64,000 nt of DNA. Source: Adineta ricciae (taxonomy: Eukaryota; Rotifera; Eurotatoria; Adinetida; Adinetidae). The notes under the pieces were generated by a model. It was not told the origin of the DNA. It was given only the letters and a program-made list of their open reading frames with translations, and did no database searches. Location of the stretch: positions 186,001 to 250,000 of the forward strand of contig CAJNOJ010000120.1 in assembly GCA_905250025.1 (NCBI GenBank). Reading direction: 5' to 3'. This document shows positions 11,280-23,180 of the stretch, piece after piece. The position numbers and the translations under genes were made by a program. Within the stretch, counting starts at the first letter, position 1. Every line of letters begins with the position of its first letter.

Positions 11280-12113
11280 TTCGTTCAATATTAAAAGTTT
11301 CTCATCGAAATAATCGAATAATGTTGAATGTTGTGACTATTCCAGTTTGATATCGCTTATACAAAATAAACCATATAAGACCGATAAAAACTATAATACC
11401 ATCTTGAGGTTGTGAGAATATAAGTTAAATAACGTGCCCTTCGAATAAGTCCCACTGATTCGCCTTCGTCAATCCACGATTTTGATAAAGCCAATGTACC
11501 ATTTTCCGAATCAAAACCAGTTCCATTGTACCACATTATAGTATTTAACACTGTCTCAGTACCTCAATGATTCCACGCCAAATTATATTCATCATTGTAA
11601 AGTACAATTGGAATTTGTTGAAATGAATCAGGTAATAATTTAATCGATGGTTGAAAATGACCAGAATCAAATGTATTAAGAACCGAATCTGAACATTTTA
11701 TCCATCTTAGATTTATACCATTAATATGTAAACATCACAAAACATCTTGTCGTTGTAAACAAGATGTGACATATTTCAAGTCTGATGGCCAATTTTTCCC
11801 CACAGGCAAGTATTGTGTCATCTAGACGATTATCAAAAACATTGACACGTCTATTTGCTTGGCGAGTTCCATAATAATTATTCATTGTACCATATCGTAT
11901 TATCTTCTTGAGAATAAGATCACATGTTTTATCGAAAATGTGTACTTGATCAGAAAGTATCTGTTCACATTGTTTGACTTGATTTTCAATATGATTATAG
12001 AGTGTAGAGTTCTTCTCTACTAAATTATTTGCAACTGAAAATGGTAAATATGGTTTATAATATGAAACAAGATCAATCCAACCATTCTCTATGAGAAGAC
12101 CATGTAATTTCAA
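11280..12113 (-). pseudogene. Broken gene relic, family unknown
   Basis: On the minus strand two clearly protein-like blocks lie in order. The first (about 12113-11760) starts MKLHGLLIENGWIDLVSYYK and includes HIFDKTCDLILKKIIRYG and RVNVFDNRLDDTIL. The second (about 11700-11340) includes MWYNGTGFDSENGTLALSKS and ends in a hydrophobic segment. The frame is interrupted a few times and the interruptions do not all look like introns, so I treat it as a decayed gene. I do not recognise the family. A membrane-anchored surface protein would fit the hydrophobic end, but that is inference. Confidence 0.4.
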
Positions 12114-12120
12114 ATCTGAT

Positions 12121-12902
12121 CCTTTTTCAAGAATTATTCGTGCTATATATTATTACTAGTAAACATTTAGAAGGTGTCTCATAGTTTCAGCTCTAAACTA
12201 TTATGGCGGCATAATCGACTGGTTGACGGTTCTTCACATTTAGAACATAGATATGCTCTTGAATGTTGAGTACACGATGCAAACATAGGCACGTCCTGTC
12301 TATCACCTATCATTTATCATCTTTGTCCTGCCTTGTTGCATCAATCTTAGCAATACTCTGTAAAGACAAATTACATCGAAGTTTTGAAACGATTACAAAC
12401 GTTTGATCACTCATCCATTTGACATGAAAGCAGTATATTTCGATGATTGTTAATCTCAGTCGGTAGATGATTGGGGAATGACAATAATGCCAATGTCTTT
12501 GTCAGACATAATTCAGTCAAAAGTTGTAAGTAAGCAGAGTAAACCAGTGCATTGTTTCTTTTGTTCTCTTCTTGTCAAGCACTGTCTGTACATAAGTTGT
12601 AAGAGTGATATTTTATGGTAAAATTCGAAAGTCTTTCATTTCGTATTGTTCAGATATTAATGACATCTATAATTTATTGTTCAATTATAGCTGAAGAATC
12701 TTGATAAAAATTTTCAACGATCCTCTCTATTATTCTCTTCTATTGAATAATACTTCACAATGAACCGTGAGAGAAATCGTCCTATTCTCATAATTGAGTT
12801 CTTTGTTCGTTTGTGTCAACTTTTCTCTCTCTCTCTCTCCTTTCTCTTTTTCGTTCATTTCATTTCATCAAATAGAATTTCATTTCGTTCTTGACGATTG
12901 TA
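12121..12902. other. Intergenic region upstream of the coiled-coil gene
   Basis: No gene recognised. A CT-rich pyrimidine tract (repeated TCTC) at about 12824-12850 lies 50-80 bases before the start codon of the next gene and probably belongs to its promoter or 5' UTR. Confidence 0.5.
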
Positions 12903-15900
12903 ATGACATCGCCAGTAATTAATCGTCAAAAAGCTTTATCAACTGAATCACTTAACATACGATCCGAGACGTCTCAACAACGTATTAGTTTACAACACAT
13001 ATTCAATTCGTGTGTACTCGATAAAAATCAACGTGTTAATGCAGGTGAACTTATTCGACATTTTCGTTTTGTAACTGAACAAAATTCTGATTTGGTAAGT
13101 TAAATTGACAATTGCTTTACTTTTTTTTTGTAAAAATTGATTCTTTGAAGTTAACGAATCAATTGGATTTTGCTTTTTTATTAAATCAACTGGGTGGATC
13201 CGATCAACAAGTGACATTCGATCAATTATTCAATGCTGTTGAAAAGCTTTATTCTGAACTTGTTGAGTAAATATTTGATTTTCGATCAAACAATTCAAAT
13301 TTTGATAAGACTAATCTTTTAGAAAATCGAGCATAAGTACACCAGTATCAAAATCAATTTCATCGATGTCACTTAATTCTTCATCGTCGTCGAAGAAGCA
13401 AAGAAACAAAGAAAATATCGAGTCACATACAAGTGATGATGCTTCATCCAATTCATTCGATTTACGACGAAAATCAATCGATCACGAAAAGTTTGTTGAC
13501 ATTTCTCATCCGTCAAGCATAACAAAGAGTTTTTCTAGATGCAAAATTGATTATAATGAAATGATGGAAATTCATCGACGACAAACGGAATGCTTACATA
13601 TGCTTGAAGACGAATATAAGAAGCTTGATGATGATCATCATCGTTTACAAATACAATACGAAGATATACAAAAGAAAAAACTTGCGTATGTTTTGAAGTT
13701 TGCAAATGATTCGAGAGAAAAGTTTGATTTTATTTTTAGATTAGAAGACGAGCTTAATCGTAGTACGCGTTATGCAAATGAAAATGTGGATTTACACATC
13801 TATAAGACTCAATTAGAAACCTCCAATCGTGTTTTAAAGGAAGAGAATGAAAGTTGTGAACGAGAAAGATTTGAACTCCAAGAACAATTAATTGATGTTG
13901 AACATCAGTTACAAAGCATTCGAGACGAACGAAATCAATGTGTGAACAAGTTAGGTGAAGTTGAATATGAATGGAAGAAAGAATTAGTAAGATATTGATT
14001 TAAAATTGAGATTTTCCATACAGTTTTATTGATGTTTTATAGAATGAAAAAGAGAAATTAGAAGAACAGATGAAAGTTATTCAAAATCAATTGAAAGAAG
14101 TAAGAAAAACAAAACGAATGATTTGAATGTACTTCTATTGTTGCGTTTTGATTTATTATAGAATAATGAAGTTATTCATTCGTTACGAAAAACGATCGAT
14201 GATTTGAATGTTGAAAATCAAGTAGATAGCAAGATAATATTGAGATTAATCGATAAAATACGTGTCTTTTTTGTAGACTACAATGAGAAAAAATGAGAAT
14301 TTGGAGAAGAATTTGGAAGAACTTCGTCAACAATTACGGAAGTATGTCATCAATATATGTTAAACAAGAAAGTCTACGGGATATTTTTAGTGCAAAGATG
14401 GAATCAATTGAAGCACGTTTATCTCTTTCAAATCTATGTGAAGAAGAAAGTTTCCTTTGTGATGAACTGGAAGAACGTGTTGATGTTTCACGGCGTGTCA
14501 CAATTTCAAATGGTCAATCGCTCTTTGCTGAAATCAATACGATGGTAAATGCTGTAATCTATGAATTCTGGATTGAATTTCAACGTTTCATAGGACAATA
14601 TATCAAATGAATGTGTTTCTCAATGTCTTGACTCTTCGAACATGGAAACGATTGATGATATGGAAGTTCAAATTCTTCTATCGAAAAGTGATAGTTTCAA
14701 TTCCATTCATTTGAAAGATGTGGTGTGTTTATGATCGTTTGCACTAGTATTTATGTAATCATTTTTCTTTCTTTTCAATAGTTTCACGAATTACATGTAA
14801 ATGGAATGAATATCAACGAACATTTGACAATTCTAAATGAGAAAATTCAATGTGAACAAGATCGGGAGAGTATCTCAACTACCTCGACTCTAATTGAAAA
14901 ACATTTATCAATCATTAAGAACTTAATTAAGAAGATTATCGACAATAAGGATGTGTTTGAAGGACGTTTTAGAAAACTACAAACATTATTGATTGCAAGT
15001 CGACGTAAAGATTTACAGAATTGCAAATGTTTATAGAATTTCAATGTGATATTTTTTGATTTAGACAAACAACAGAAATTTCAAATAGAATTGAACGAAA
15101 TCTCTCAATCAAGTCAAACAAATGTGACTTCTTCAAATGTTATTTCAACTTTGAAAGAATATCATGAAACAATCGAAGAATTGAAAGTTAAAGAACAATT
15201 ATTAGTTGAACAAATTCGTCTTTTAGAAGGACAGTTATTCAAATTACAAGGTGATGAAAAGGCACAGAGATTAAAGTGCCATTTTCTAACAAAACAAGTA
15301 CAAAAAATGACTTCGAAAGCAAAGTAAGTGGTCAAACTCTTCGAAGTTCTACATTAATCACTTTATTGCAGAGAAAAACAAGAGCAATTCGATGAAAATG
15401 GTATGTTAAAACATCTAGTTCTATATTCTTCAACAATTTCCTCTTTAGGAATGCTAACACACAAGAAAAATCATCCACAACAAAGTGTATCTGTAAGATT
15501 TGTTTCTTCTTCGACTTCCTTGATAATAATTATAACCTTTGTTTTCGTTTCTAAAAAGAATTTAACAAATGGTGTTTGTCCATATCATTCCGTTCGAGGT
15601 AAATTTTGCTCTGAACTGGCCAGCATGACTTTCTCTTTCGAATAGAATTACTTCGTGAGGATGATGAGTTGTTTAACTCGGCGTCAGCATCGTTACCATG
15701 TCGATGTTTGAATCGATCGCGTTCAAGTCCTGAACTTCATCAAATGGACTCACCATCAAAACACATTCGACGATTGTCATCGCCATGTGGAGCAGCGATA
15801 ACAACCAGTGACTCTGGTTTAAATTCATCAACAAATTGCACGACCAGTCGTTCACCAACACCGGAATTAAATGAAGATATCTCATCAATGACCCTTGAAT

Positions 15901-16245
15901 TCGATTCATTGTTTAATCGAACATTGACGAAAGAAGATGCCGTTTCAAAGACTACTGAGAAAAAACCCAATCGATGTGCAACAGTTAAAAACGTCCGACC
16001 AACTCGAGTAAAACGTGTCTTGAAAAGGTATAGTGTTCCTTACATTCTAACATTTTCATCATAATACATTCTTCTCTAGATTACAATGGTGTGCAATAAT
16101 AACAAGTTGTTCAATCGTTTTATTTCTTTGGAGTGTAATTATACGTTATTATTGCTTAACTTCCCCCAATGATGATGATTGTAGTCGACTGTCATTCGCA
16201 TGGTGGCCATTTGCCTATTGCGCACCAAATGGTATAACTCTTTAA
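12903..16245 (+). CDS. Tail-anchored coiled-coil protein with EF-hand-like N-terminus (KASH5/LRMP-like architecture)
   Basis: Fifteen exons sum to an intact 857-codon frame (ATG 12903, TAA 16243-16245; an upstream in-frame TTG at 12891 is not used). Residues about 25-105 form a helical EF-hand-like region (LQHIFNSCVLDKNQRVNAGE, then FDQLFNAVEKLYSEL) with poor calcium ligands. A Ser-rich segment precedes a long coiled coil coded at about 13540-15390, full of Glu, Lys, Gln and Leu heptads. A Ser/Pro-rich linker follows, then one C-terminal membrane segment (CAIITSCSIVLFLWSVIIRY) and a roughly 30-residue tail with WWPFAYC. This plan matches tail-anchored proteins of the nuclear envelope/ER such as KASH5, LRMP/Jaw1 and IRAG, which connect membranes to cytoskeleton or receptors. 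The tail lacks a typical terminal KASH proline motif, so the name stays open. Confidence 0.75.
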
Positions 16246-16533
16246 ATCTTTTTCTATCCTCAATGTTCAACCAACGAACAAAACATAACAAATTTCTCTA
16301 ACTAAATGTTTATCCTTTCTTTTTTATGTCCTATGTTCATATATATGTATGTATATGTAATATGAAAAAAAAGATAATCGAATGTGTACAAAATGAATAA
16401 CTTAATTTAATCTCGTTTTATTCGAAAAAACATGTATTGTATCTATTTGAAGGAAATGAATAACTGTACAAATTTAGTATGGATAAGAAAGAGTAACAAT
16501 TGAGGTTTGATAACGATCGAATCGTGTTCATAT

Positions 16534-19004
16534 TTATGAGCATAGAAAAGCAATGTCTTCTAATCGCAAACTGAATTTATCTATACAACCCGCTAATACA
16601 TCACCAGCTAGTTTCAGTTTGGTTTCTTGTAAGCTACTAATTCGTTCTTCGATTGTATTCTTCACCATTAAGCGATAAATATGTACATCTTTTCGTTGGC
16701 CAACTAGCACAAGAACGAATATTTCAATTGAATCGATTATCAAATGATATTTAATTACTTCGATAAATTCGATCACATGCTTGTTGCTCATTTTGTGGAT
16801 TATAAGAAAGTTCACATAAGAAGAGATGGTTACCACCAACAAGATTAAGACCTTCACCACCAGCTTTCAATGATAGAAGTAGAACCTTCAATTGAAAAGT
16901 CGCATCTTTATTTTCTAATAGATCTATAGAATTTTACCATAAAAGCATTTTCATCGCTATTGAATGCTTGGACAATCGCTTGTCGATCAGGAATTTTCAC
17001 TTCACCACTGATCGTTTGCGAACGTATAAGATTTTTCTTCAAATGATGTCGAACGATATTCAGCATGCCAACCCATGATGAGACAACGACACCTACGAAT
17101 AAACGATTCATTGAAAGACAATCATTAAATTCAACGTGTTTTCTTTTCCTTACATTTCTCGCCGAGTTGATTAACAATCATATGAATCTTCTTCAAAAGA
17201 CAGTCCAACTTTGTACTCATGAACGTCATATCATATTGAAGTTCAGTATCTTTAGCAAGGGCTTGAATATTCTTGTCATTGAAAGTATCGTTCAAATCCA
17301 ATTTGAACATGGATAATTCCAGTGCAACATCATCTTTATCATCAAATACATCGTCAGTCGATAGATCTTTAACTAACGATAAATGATTACATGCTTGACG
17401 TAACTTCAACCTGCAACGAAGACAATAATGTTCATTTGAATTGAGATAAGTCAAGTTTTACATCAGTGTGAAAAGAACTACAGTATTTGTTTTCTTCTTC
17501 TCACGACGATTTCGAATGAATAATCTGTATGCATCGGTCATTTCTACTTTGACGCGTTGATAATGTTTCATTTCTTCATCGGTTAATTTCAACCAAATAA
17601 TTTCGATTTGTTTGGATGGTAACGGTACAAGTAGTTTCCCATTTAAGTCGTAATCGGTTTTCGTACGACGAAGAATCAATGCACGAACGATGGTTTTCAT
17701 TCGTTCAATCGATTTATATTGATTCGATGAGAATAATTTCCACGTGGAATAAACATCAAATGGTGAATAATGAAGAAAGTTTAGAAGAGAATAGAAATCA
17801 TCAGCTTTGTTATGTATTGGTGTGCCAGTTAATGCCCATCGATAAATAGCGTCGATAGCTGAACATGCTTGAGCTGTTTGAGATTTGTGTGAACGTATTC
17901 GATGAGCTTCATCAAGAACAACTCGTTGCCATTTGACAGAAAATAATGGATTCTAAAGCCAGAAAGATTTGTTTTGAAAAAAGATCAAATTTGTATTTTA
18001 CTTTCGCTCCTTCAGCTGTATGTTCAGCTCGTACTAATTCGTAAGATGTTAGAACGACACAATACTGTCCAAAAGCACGAATTGCACCACCAGTTGGAAT
18101 ATCTTTTTTACGCGCTGATCCATGATAAATGAAACATCTCATACGACTATACTTATTGATTTCACTTTCCCAATGACTCATCAAAGTTGCCGGACAAATA
18201 ACTAATGTTGTCGGAATTGGATTAGACTTTGTTGAGCTGAATATCTCTTCGGAAGATTGAGGTTTTATAGCATTCATTCGGAGTTGAAGAAATCCAATGG
18301 TCGTAACTGTTTTACCCAATCTAATAAGAATAGAAATTTGATTTATTGTTTCATATAAACAAAAGGCACCTACCCCATGTCATCGGCGAGAATTCCTAAT
18401 AACAGAGAGAAAGCATTCAATTGGAATAAACAGTCTATTCTGATGTAAATTATTTACCTCCATAGGGTGGATTCGATTCACGCCATTGCATCCAAGCAAG
18501 CGCATGTCGTTGATAACCATGTAATGTTACATCTCGAAGAGATAGCGGTTGTGGTAGTTCCTCTTCTGGTCGCGGACATCTTTCCATATCAGCAATCAAT
18601 TGTTTCAAAGCTAATTCAACCTCTGGCATACGTTTACCAATACTGAATAGATTCTGAGCTGATTGCATATGTTTTAAGCTACTGATAGGTACATTTGGTG
18701 TGATAATCGGATCAATTACTTGAATTGTTCGCATAGATGTAGTCGTATGTGTATTTTTTGTAAGAGGTGGAAGAGTAAATAGAGGCTGATTTGGTCGCCA
18801 ACGTTGAGTTGGCTGTGTAACAGAAGGAATCTTAACATTCGTGTTTGTTGTTGTAGTCTAAATTTTAAGAAATTCTTCATTTTCAATTGCGATCACGGTC
18901 AAAGAGAATACTTTGATTTCTTGGCTATTCGAAAAAGGATTAGGTTTAGCTGATGGATCAACACGAGCCCACAATTTATCTATTTTCACCTGTGATAAAC
19001 TCAT
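16534..19004 (-). CDS. TTF2: TTF2/lodestar-type SNF2 ATPase (transcription termination factor 2)
   Basis: This is a dsDNA-dependent ATPase of the SNF2 superfamily; the TTF2 family releases RNA polymerase II transcripts, notably at mitosis. Nine exons (18912-19004, 18458-18857, 18374-18395, 18002-18320, 17462-17952, 17154-17410, 16938-17092, 16759-16885, 16534-16703) give exactly 677 codons plus stop. Motifs in order: Q-motif-like LHGYQRHALAWMQWRES, motif I GLGKT, TTLVICPATLMSHW, DEAH box at about 17905, TGTPIHN, LRRTK, LRQACNH, AGGEGLNLVGGNHLF, then the helicase motif VI region with DRIYR and GQRKDVHIYRL. The LKLRQACNHL and GGNHLFL signatures and the C-terminal spacing suit TTF2 rather than HLTF or RAD5, and no RING is present. 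It is shorter than human TTF2 (about 1160 aa), chiefly through a short N-terminus without a visible GRF zinc finger. Exon 3 is only 22 nt. Confidence 0.88.
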
Positions 19005-19390
19005 CTGAAATCAGGTCAAATCATATGAACGCCAACGGATGTGATAGTGTAGAAAAATGTCTTGGCTTGAATATAACAGACTATCTCAGCCTGCTCGATA
19101 ATTCTTTGTTTGTCAGTAACGGTTCTATTTTTTATCTCGTTCATTGTGTTTGACTTCATCAAATTTGATTTGATTTAAAACAATGACTTTAACAGTTGGT
19201 TGTAATTCAAAATTTCAGAAGATTTTCGTAGTTGTCGTTAGTTGTCAGCGCGTTATATCGTTAGACCTTTCCATAGAACATCGGATCACTTCTATTCTAA
19301 TTATATGTCAGCAAATTCAACAAGGAAGATTTATCACAGCTATTTATTAAGCAAAAGCATCAGAGTGTAAATACAAAATCAGTTCATATA
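19005..19390. other. Promoter region of TTF2 and 3' flank of the CCDC60-like gene
   Basis: 386 bases between two minus-strand genes. It should hold the TTF2 promoter and 5' UTR and the 3' UTR of the upstream neighbour. No distinct motif recognised. Confidence 0.5.
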
Positions 19391-22300
19391 TCAGATGGTT
19401 TTCTCGTTGTTGTTAATCATGCTAGTCTCTTCATCCATGTTCAAATACTTCGAAGCTTGTGGGAAGTGTTTACGGAAAAATGAATCGAAATCTTCTATTC
19501 CCATTTCGACGATGTGAACACGAACGAATTCTATCGCGGCCATAATATCCGGATGGCATATCTCATGAGGCATCAAGTCTCGAAGAATGGACTTAAATCG
19601 AATCGCAGTCGGTGTATGACTTGGCTAGAACAACGTTACAAATGAGTGAATTTCATAGTTTTAGAGGAAAAGATATCTTACATCAGCATATTCTCTCATC
19701 TCTTTCAAGAGACACAATATTAACTGGTTGTCATGATATTCTGGTTCAACCATTTCTTTCAAATCGATGTACCTATTCAGAAAGGAAATGAAATAGAATG
19801 CAATGGATGAAAATGAGATAGTTACCATGGTCGATATCTGAGGTGAAAAGCATTTTGTTTTTGTTTATTTTTGTCAAAACGTAATTGTACTAATAATTTT
19901 TCACTCAAAGTACATTGTGGGATTAGTTTCTGCATGTCATTTAATTTGCTTTGATAATAGAAGAGACGATTTTTATCGATTTGTTGAAGTCTATTATTCA
20001 AAGTGGTCATTTGTTCTTCGGTAAACTCATCGAATTCTCGTTTGAGACTATGTAATTCGTCTGCACGTTCTTTTGAATGACAAACACTAAAAAAAAACAC
20101 AGAAAACATCTTTTCTAAAACAAACTCAGCATTTCCTACCCGATATTGCTCGCAGATCGACGGCGTAAATTTACAACCAATTTTTGTTCGATTGCACGAT
20201 TCTGTCGTGCTCTCACTTGTTCTCTACTCGTACTCGTCGCATTCTCGAGACCGAATATATGATTTAAGTCACTTGCATCACCCACTCGCAATAAACGAAT
20301 CTCTTTGTCCTAAAAAATATTTCATAATTTTCGATCGCATGCAAAATCTTAGTAACAAGTCACTCACGGCCAAAGGTAGAGGTATGGGTAAGGCATTTTT
20401 CGACGTTTTGATGGTGATTTTTTGACTTTGAACCCATTTTTTAAGTAATGCATTGGGTTGACGTCGTTGTTCGAGGATTGACGGTATACGGACTATGGCA
20501 CCACCACCAGGTGGTTGACTCACATCACTTGAAAAGGATGCTCGACTGGTATTACCTGTTAAACTGATTGATGCTGCAGAACTTCTCGGTATATATACCG
20601 TTGGTTGGGTACTGTCTAAATTGACGGTCTGAATCGTATCTTCATGATGGCTTCTTGAAGATGCTGATTCATTTAAATCACGATCATAAGAAGTCGAATT
20701 GATTGGCAAGTGAAATATTTCGTCACTATCAGTTGAAACTCGTGTTGCGCTTCGACTATCTTCAATATGAAAACGACCTACGCATGAAAACCAATAGTTT
20801 CAAATCCGAATAGACATACCAATGCTGGCCTGAGGAAAGACGAACATTCTTGGATCCTCATGTGTATGTGGTTTTTTCATACTCTGAAAAATATTGAGCA
20901 ACGATAGGAAGTCGAAAAATGTGTTCATTTTTATACATCATCGAGTGTATCTATTTGTGGACGGAATGACATGGTTTCATCTTGTGATGTGTCAGTGCGA
21001 TGTTCAGAACTAGTTTCCGACGGATCAACATTTGCCCGGGATGCACCCTTGGATTTCTCTTGCCTAAATTCAAAATATAGAAGTATATACCTTCCCAAAA
21101 GACAATAAGAGATCTAAGTCTTTACCATTGATCGATATTCCAGCATCCACTAATCTTTTTTTTCGGTTCACTCGAACACATAGCACGTAAGAACCATAAA
21201 ATGCAACATAATTGACGGTATAGTGCATCTTTGAAGCTAGAAAAAGAGAATGAATCAGAAATAGAAGTTGCATTATTGAACATACCGAGATGACATTCGA
21301 CTTTTAAGACGTAATCTTGATGAAAGACGATTGAAATGTGGTGTAAACGGTCGTATAATATCCCTTTTGAAATTTTTCCGATTCAATGGTGGCGCTGAAT
21401 GACATAGTTTCACTGGATGTTCCAATAATCTTGACAGAAAAACAAATTTTTTCTTGAGAAGAAAAGTTTCTCAACATGAATCTCTTACTCATCTAAACGA
21501 GATTTTTGCAAATCGCGTGCATTCGTTGGATCTGTTCTAGTCGTATGCGCATTAACCATTGTTCTTGGTGACATGATATCATCTCGAATCCCACTTTCAC
21601 TAAAACAAATATCATATTCAATTAAGAGAAATACATACACATGATCAGTAACCTTCCATCGCCGTCATCATCATCATCATCATCATCGAAATCATCGATT
21701 AATCGATCATATAATGCATCTTGATCTTTTTCATCACTGCCTGCACTCATTGGTTTGTTTATTTCAACGCTTTGTACACGAACATTTTCCTATATACGAT
21801 TATGATAAATACATAAACTTTTTTCAGATAAGATTCAGTGAAATTTACATTACGAGACAATTTCTCGACAACATCTTTTGCGCTACGACCTAGTTTGACA
21901 CCTCTCAAAATATCACTAAAAGAAATCAGTGAAATATTCCATTAAACATTAAAAAACTCGTTTTACCTTGATTTTTTCATGTACTGTTGCCGTGCTGATT
22001 GTAAATCTCGAAGTGTTGTTTCGAATTGTAATCTCGTCTGCAACACAAACAAAAGTATTATACTTATTTCGTTTACTATCCTCACCAAATGATCATCCTG
22101 CACAGTTGAACTTGATTTCGGTCGATTTGATGAAGTTTCACTACTCTGCGTTTTTGAAGTTATTTTATCAGATATTACAATTGTCGGTTGTTCAGTCTAG
22201 GTTATGCAAACAATTGTTGAATTATATATTGTTCAAAAAATGATATATCGATTTTTACAATAATCGGTCTCGAGGATCGCGGCGATAGGACCGGTGGTGC

Positions 22301-22516
22301 AACATCTTGGTACGGAATTGTTCGTGGACAAGCCCAACCTTGATGTTCTTGCACTTTTCGTCGAGCATAGTTCTCTTGTCGGACATAATCTCGTGATGGC
22401 CATGCTGGTTCACATCGTCTCAATGTTCGTGTACGAACACGAACCGATTGGGCAGTCATGGATGGTGGTATCGTTGACATCTGATAATCATTTGTTGCAG
22501 ATGACGAAACAAGCAT
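19391..22516 (-). CDS. CCDC60: CCDC60-like protein (DUF4698 type), probable cilium-associated
   Basis: Multi-exon gene with ATG at 22516 and TGA at 19391-19393, coding for roughly 750-800 residues. The N-terminus has Arg-rich VRVRTRTLRRCEPAWPS. A disordered acidic middle follows, with an Asp run encoded by GAT repeats at about 21662-21690. Next come RDIIRPFTPHFNRL and FKDALYRQLCCILWFLRAM with SGCWN, and a helical C-terminal domain with HSLKREFDEFTEEQ, FHLRYRPW and HPDIMAAIEFVRVHIVEMGI. The RQLC..LWFL / CWN block and the final AAIEFVR.HIV.M block match my memory of vertebrate CCDC60, a poorly characterised protein linked to ciliated tissue. The match is from memory, so confidence is moderate. 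Several overlapping open frames here are intron or off-frame readings. Confidence 0.55.
21661..21691 (+). repeat. ATC/GAT trinucleotide repeat
   Basis: A run of ATC triplets on the plus strand (GAT on the coding strand) encodes the Asp stretch of the CCDC60-like protein. It is a candidate length-variable microsatellite. Confidence 0.8.
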
Positions 22517-23180
22517 ATAAAAAAGCGAGAAGAAAAAGAAAACGCAATACTTCTTGTTCTATAGCTCGAAGATTTTGTTTGTGTTATAATGTTCGATGTA
22601 TGCTGCTTATGCGACTGCCATTTTCTGATTTCTCACCTTCTCACCAACCCTCTCTTTTCTCTTTCTCGCTTTCACTTTACGCTTTCGTTACTACAATCAA
22701 TGAATGTTGACAAAGAATTGCACACTAATTATAGACGGTTGTCACTCATGAAAGAGAACAAAGAGTGAACCGATCGTTTTTTTTTAATTTAAATGATACT
22801 AATATTCAGTTTACTCAGTCAAACATACACTTGTTTTTTTTTCTAAGGTAACACGAGAAAAAAGAGAAATCTAATAAATTTTTTAATCGACTAAGTAAAC
22901 AAATTCACCGGAAAGAAATTAAATTTTTCTCTAAATGTGATTTTCGTCCTGAGTGTCAAATGCAAGGACGTTGTGACAATCGAAAATCAAAATTTCGTCA
23001 CGATTGTTATTATTTTCTATTTTTTTGTTAATCGGATCAAAATTATTTTTTTATTTTTCAGTACTGAATGCTTTTACGTTAATTTGTATTTGAAAAAAAA
23101 AGGACAACATTAAGAATTTCTCGTCACTTATTTGCAAAGAAAGCAGCGCCGAATAAATAATAAAAAATCTTTCTCTGTCT
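22517..23180. other. Intergenic region with T/A runs
   Basis: Upstream region of the CCDC60-like gene and 3' flank of the TRAF gene. Pyrimidine-rich at about 22620-22690. No gene or RNA recognised. Confidence 0.5.

Noticed and set aside
16908-16960. Apparent frame break in TTF2 after DENAFM
   Set aside because: A 52-nt intron (16886-16937) with a late acceptor restores the frame and joins AFM to VLLLSLKAGG as the family expects, so the gene is not broken.
21070-21273. Minus-strand frame containing HYTVNYVAFYGSYVLCVRV
   Set aside because: Off-frame reading of a CCDC60-like exon; the correct frame reads FKDALYRQLCCILWFLRAM.
21304-21492. Minus-strand open frame with SFSATIESEKF, filamin-like at first glance
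   Set aside because: It reads through an intron and in the wrong frame. Using the donor after the DE codons and an acceptor near 21432 gives EHPVKLCHSAPPLNRKNFKR, which continues the CCDC60-like protein in frame.
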